Assembly (NCBI RefSeq): GCF_019578655.1
Contig: NC_063256.1
Location: forward strand, 9,858,001-9,922,000
DNA length: 64,000 bases
Origin: Ricinus communis
Taxonomy: Eukaryota; Streptophyta; Magnoliopsida; Malpighiales; Euphorbiaceae
Direction: 5' to 3'
Part shown: piece after piece, positions 60,115 through 64,000 of the stretch
How the letters are laid out: each line of letters begins with the position of its first letter
Position numbering within the stretch: position 1 is the stretch's first letter
Translations under genes and position numbers: made by a program
Notes under the pieces: generated by a model
Databases searched by the model: none
What the model was told of the DNA's origin: nothing
The model's input: the letters and a program-made list of their open reading frames with translations, nothing else

Positions 60115-60370
60115 ATAATAGCACTATAATATTATAACATTATTAATAGTGTTTTTTATTTTATTTTAAAGAATATAATTTTTATAATAAAGAGTATTTA
60201 GAAAATATTTAAATATAAAAAATAAAAAAATTTATTTAAGTAAAATATAAATTTAATAGACTTTTTATATTTTATATTTATTTATATAAATAGTAATAAT
60301 TTTAATTTTTCTTTTGTTTTTTAACTTTTACCATTAGAAAAATAAGAGTTATAAATATCAATTTTCTTGT
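60115..60370. repeat. MITE-like dispersed repeat, copy 2
   Basis: This parallels the body of the copy at 57028-57310 in the same direction (ATTTAAATATAAAAAATAAA, TAATAGACTTTTTATA, AAATATCAATTTTC). The GAGCATC start is not recognisable here. It lies between the two LTR-like repeats, so it may be nested. Confidence 0.45.
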
Positions 60371-60944
60371 TGTTTTTTTTTTCTTTTTATCTAATTCACT
60401 TTCTTTCTTTTTTGAGTTTCTCTATTCATATTTTCAATATTTTTCTATTATAAGTATTATATCCATATAATTATAATATTATATTATATAAATTTATATG
60501 ACATAATTTTTTATAATTAGATATTATTGCTAAAAAATAGGGAATATTCATAAAATATATGGTTGGCTTCGAAAAGGACATCCAAAATGGGGGCGCACTT
60601 CCACGTAACAGAAAAATGTTTGGTATGTCACAACCACCACCATTCTTAGAAAATATGTTGGTCCTCTTGCAATAGAGAAACTATATATATATATGATTGT
60701 TCTTTGTTTTTTTTTTTTTTTTATATGACTAATTTACTTAATTAAGAAACGACTTGATTTTCTTAGAGTTTTTAAGATTTGAAACATTATTAAAAGGTAA
60801 ATTATTAACGTAAAATTTAACACTTATGTGCTTACAAACAAGCAATTAAAAAATGTTATGCATGATTGAAAGCAATTTATGTTTCTTGCATGTTCAATTA
60901 AAATAATTTTTATTATTATAGTCATTGTATTCTAACATTTAATG

Positions 60945-61440
60945 ATAACTGAGTATTATAAATTCAGCTTGTCCTAGAGAATGAGAGAGTAGTCTAGAGA
61001 TTACTTTCCACTATAAAAAAAGACTTTAAGATATTGTATCTTAGAGAACTTTAGACAGAAAATCTGGTCCGATCTTGAACTATATTAATAAATAAGAGTA
61101 TAAATTCTAATATGATTGGGACGACCTACAACTATAAAACTTCTCTCCTAAATGGATTAGAAAACCTTCAAACGTTTATATAAGGAATGAGTTACCATAC
61201 TCCCAGATACATGCAATTTTATACAGTTATACATTTTAGCCACCCTTATACATATTAGTAACTTTATAATCGGAGTGAGTAACCGGACAATCCCATCTGG
61301 CGCTTTCTAATCATCCTCATAGGTATTCCCGAAATTAAATTCAGCCTTCGAAGATTTGTATTGGTAGCTCGCATCTGTCGACCGAGTTATCAATATATAA
61401 TTATCAATCATCCGTCGTAGCCAAATTCGGAAGATTGCAT
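60945..61440. repeat. Direct repeat (LTR-like), copy 2
   Basis: The partner of 59595-59995, offset ~1.47 kb. Key shared words are GTATTATAAATTCAGCTTGTCC, ATAAATTCTAATATGATTGG, TCGGAGTGAGTAACCGGACA, TCTGGCGCTTTCTAATCATC and GACCGAGTTATCA. It is less decayed and slightly longer than copy 1. No retroviral-type coding sequence lies between the two. Confidence 0.6.
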
Positions 61441-64000
61441 CCATATAAAACTAATTAAATATAAAATATAATATAATTTTAATTAATATTTATTATTTAA
61501 ATATAAATAAAAAAATTCAAAATGTACACTATAATTTTTAGAACAAACAGAAGATGGAAAGAAAAGAAATTCCAGTACATAATACCAATAATGTATAGTT
61601 ATCGTACAAAATTCAATTTCTCTAGAAGAACTTATTAGACAGGTTATTTGATGTTAGATTATTACTTATTTGATGGCTCGAATCTAATTAGTTTCTGGAG
61701 AATCAGTAAATAATGATGATTCATGTCTCTGTTGTAAGACATTATTATAGAATTTAGTTCAATTTGTTGATACATTTTTCTATGCACAAGACATCTTGCC
61801 AATATGGGAAAACATGAGAAAAACGGATGGTAAGACAAAATTATAAAATCTTCACTGGAAATGGTAAAAAGGAAGCAAAATACTAATGAGACAATTAAAA
61901 TATTATTATCACTTAATGAAGGTAATGAGTGGAGTATATTTTTTATTAAATTGTAATTTATACTGCTCTGTTAATATAATTAAAAATTACTAAATAAAAT
62001 TACTTTTTAATACGAAAAATTTATATTTATGTATATTTTAATGTTAGTAGTTAATATATTTTTTTAAATTAAAATATATTTATTAATATTTTATGAAATA
62101 AATATTCATATTTTTGCCAAAGAAATTATTAGCGAGATGTATAATTTTTAATTTACTGTTTATTTATTGAGAGGCATAATGAAATGAATTATTAGAAACC
62201 ATCTTTGTCAAGGGTCTAATTATTAATTTGACAAGTAAGCTTGAGTTGTACAGTGGATAACATTTTAAAAAATGGACAAAGGGAGGCCGGAATCCACCCC
62301 ATATGCAAATGGAGGTTAAATGTATTTGGTGCTATTATGCCCAAATTATCTTAAACATAAAAATTTATTTATTTAAACCATTTTAATTATATATTAAGGC
62401 CAAATAGATTATCTTAAGAACTAAAATCACCCACGACTCTCTCCCGAGCCCCATAGATTATCTTTTTGAAGAGGCCAGCAACAAGGGAGACATATCAACT
62501 CGTAGGCAAAGCTTTAAGACCAACCTATAAGGCATCTCCTCTCATATCATTGCCTTCTTGTGGCCCCTTTAAACCTAAATATTCTTTCTTTTTTGCTTTG
62601 AATAAAATAATATAGATATTGAATACACACATGACAATATGGCAAGGACATGAGTTCATAATAATTGCTTGTTTGAGCGATCAATTTGGGTTCCAAAGAT
62701 TCTTAGTTAGTTTCTTTTTCCATATAAAATTCCATTGGTCCTTGTAAATGATGAAATCCAACTGAACTTTGAGATGGTTCCGAATCTTGCACAGAATAGA
62801 TGACTATATTAATTACTTGTGATAAGACGTTGACAAGATCATAAATCATGCTCATGCTTGAACTTGAATGAATTCAATAAAGTCATCAATGCTGTTCAGA
62901 CTATTTATTTCACTTGATTGAAGGGTGTATCCTTGATCAAATGAACCCTAGCACCACGATTTTATTTTATTTCCATCATAAAAGGAGACAACTCATGCAT
63001 GCAGGTTTCTACAAGTATACTAATTTTCTCCCTTAAAAAGATAGTCTAATTCTTTTGTTTTTATTCAGTTTTAAATTATAATTTATTTTTTTAATTGTTA
63101 CTTTAATAGATAATTATGAAAAATATGATTCACTTATTAATATAGAAATTATCTCGTTTAATTAACCTTTACATATTATAATTTAGTATTATAAAAAAAA
63201 AAGTGTAATAAAAATATTTTGAAGAATTAGTGATCAATGATACTATTTAAAATAATCTTTTAATTCGTGTAAACTAAAAATGATTCATGTTTTTGAGCAA
63301 AAACAAAAATAGTTATAATATAAACTCAAGAAACACAAGACAGGAAAAAATAATAAGCATAGATCGATACACCGGTGGTCTCATAAATGTTTCCAAAAGC
63401 ATATATAGTTAATACGTTATTTTCATCAAACCTTCAAACAAAACCGACTTTTAATTAGTCATTTGTTTGTTTATTTTATTGGTTAATGTCTAAGTTAGAT
63501 TAGACATGAAGGATAGATTTGCACGTTTATGATTTTCCATGGAAAATCTACCAAAATGTTTAATGAATTAAGTTGGTTGGGGAAGAATTTGAGCAGCCCT
63601 GTCCCAGGGTATTGACTAGGCAAAGCTTAATGCCACAAAATTAAACTTAAAAATAAAAATTGCTGACGATGAAAAATAATATTACAAACGAGTTTCATAA
63701 CTATATTGACCACAAAATTAATTAAATTAAGTTTGTTATCCCAGTGAATATGACAGGCTGATAGTAAGTATGAAAATGCATAAATTTGAAATGATGTTAT
63801 ATGAGATAGTTAAAGTTTTTTCTAGTTTAATTAAAGTTTTGAATTCGAATATTAAATATATAGTTATTTTAAGATTTTTGATATAGTGCTTTATTTGTAA
63901 GGATATTGTCCGACACTTTCACTCTTTAATTTGATTTTAAATATACATACATTTAAAAAAAAAATAAGAAAATGAATATCCTCTAATATCATGTGTCTTG
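61440..64000. other. Intergenic DNA at the window end
   Basis: No gene is supported. A stretch at 62400-62570 (CCCACGACTCTCTCCCGAGC ... CCTATAAGG) has core-promoter-like composition but leads to no recognisable ORF within the window. Confidence 0.4.

Noticed and set aside
1..64000. CRISPR arrays, prokaryotic operons, rRNA genes, known plant microRNA sequences
   Set aside because: I looked for direct-repeat/spacer patterns, rRNA words and several common conserved miRNA seeds by eye and saw none. The microRNA check was not exhaustive.

Overview
The window is nuclear DNA of a flowering plant, most likely a eudicot. It has intron-rich genes with GT-AG splice sites and very AT-rich intergenic DNA. 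It encodes a plastid-targeted pyruvate dehydrogenase subunit, a PPR protein, PADRE (DUF4228) proteins and a poly-Q/Y plant RRM protein, and it carries decayed plant LINE, LTR and foldback elements. Protein wording resembles Malpighiales (spurge-type) homologues as I remember them; that placement is an inference and was not searched.

The first 34 kb is gene-rich. Positions 1-2367 (+) hold the 3' end of COG4. Converging on it is plastid pyruvate dehydrogenase E1-alpha (4003-6188, -), followed by a tRNA-Cys (7225-7296, +). VPS8, a CORVET subunit, occupies 8311-18380 (-); I could resolve 20 exons adding up to an unbroken 1,930-codon frame. A single-exon P-type PPR gene follows (19143-20657, -). 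From 21.0 to 26.3 kb lies a rearranged duplication: a dead RPP1 copy, a relic of the PPR 3' end, a ~1.07 kb terminal-inverted-repeat element that landed in the duplicated flank, and then the intact RPP1 gene (24924-25685, -). After that come a small membrane-protein gene with a long 5'UTR intron (27.4-29.7 kb, +) and an RRM protein with a Q/Y-rich tail (31811-33456, -).

From 34 kb onward the window is gene-poor. I support only two small single-exon genes: an 89-residue MGNC protein (42478-42747, -) and a 208-residue PADRE/DUF4228 protein (48569-49195, +). They point away from each other and may be distant paralogues. Between and after them are two decayed LINE 3' ends, a long-TIR MITE, a ~510 bp foldback, a four-copy ~190 bp satellite, LTR-like fragments and MITE-like repeats. 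No gene is supported from 52.5 to 64.0 kb.

The genes serve ordinary housekeeping roles: Golgi tethering (COG4), endosome tethering (VPS8), plastid acetyl-CoA supply (PDH E1-alpha), translation (RPP1), organelle RNA processing (PPR) and stress-linked membrane proteins (PADRE). I found no new multi-gene system. The points most worth checking are the rearranged PPR/RPP1 duplication with its inserted TIR element, a GC-AG intron and a 42-nt frame-neutral exon in VPS8, a minimal uORF overlapping the VPS8 start, and the foldback and satellite elements.
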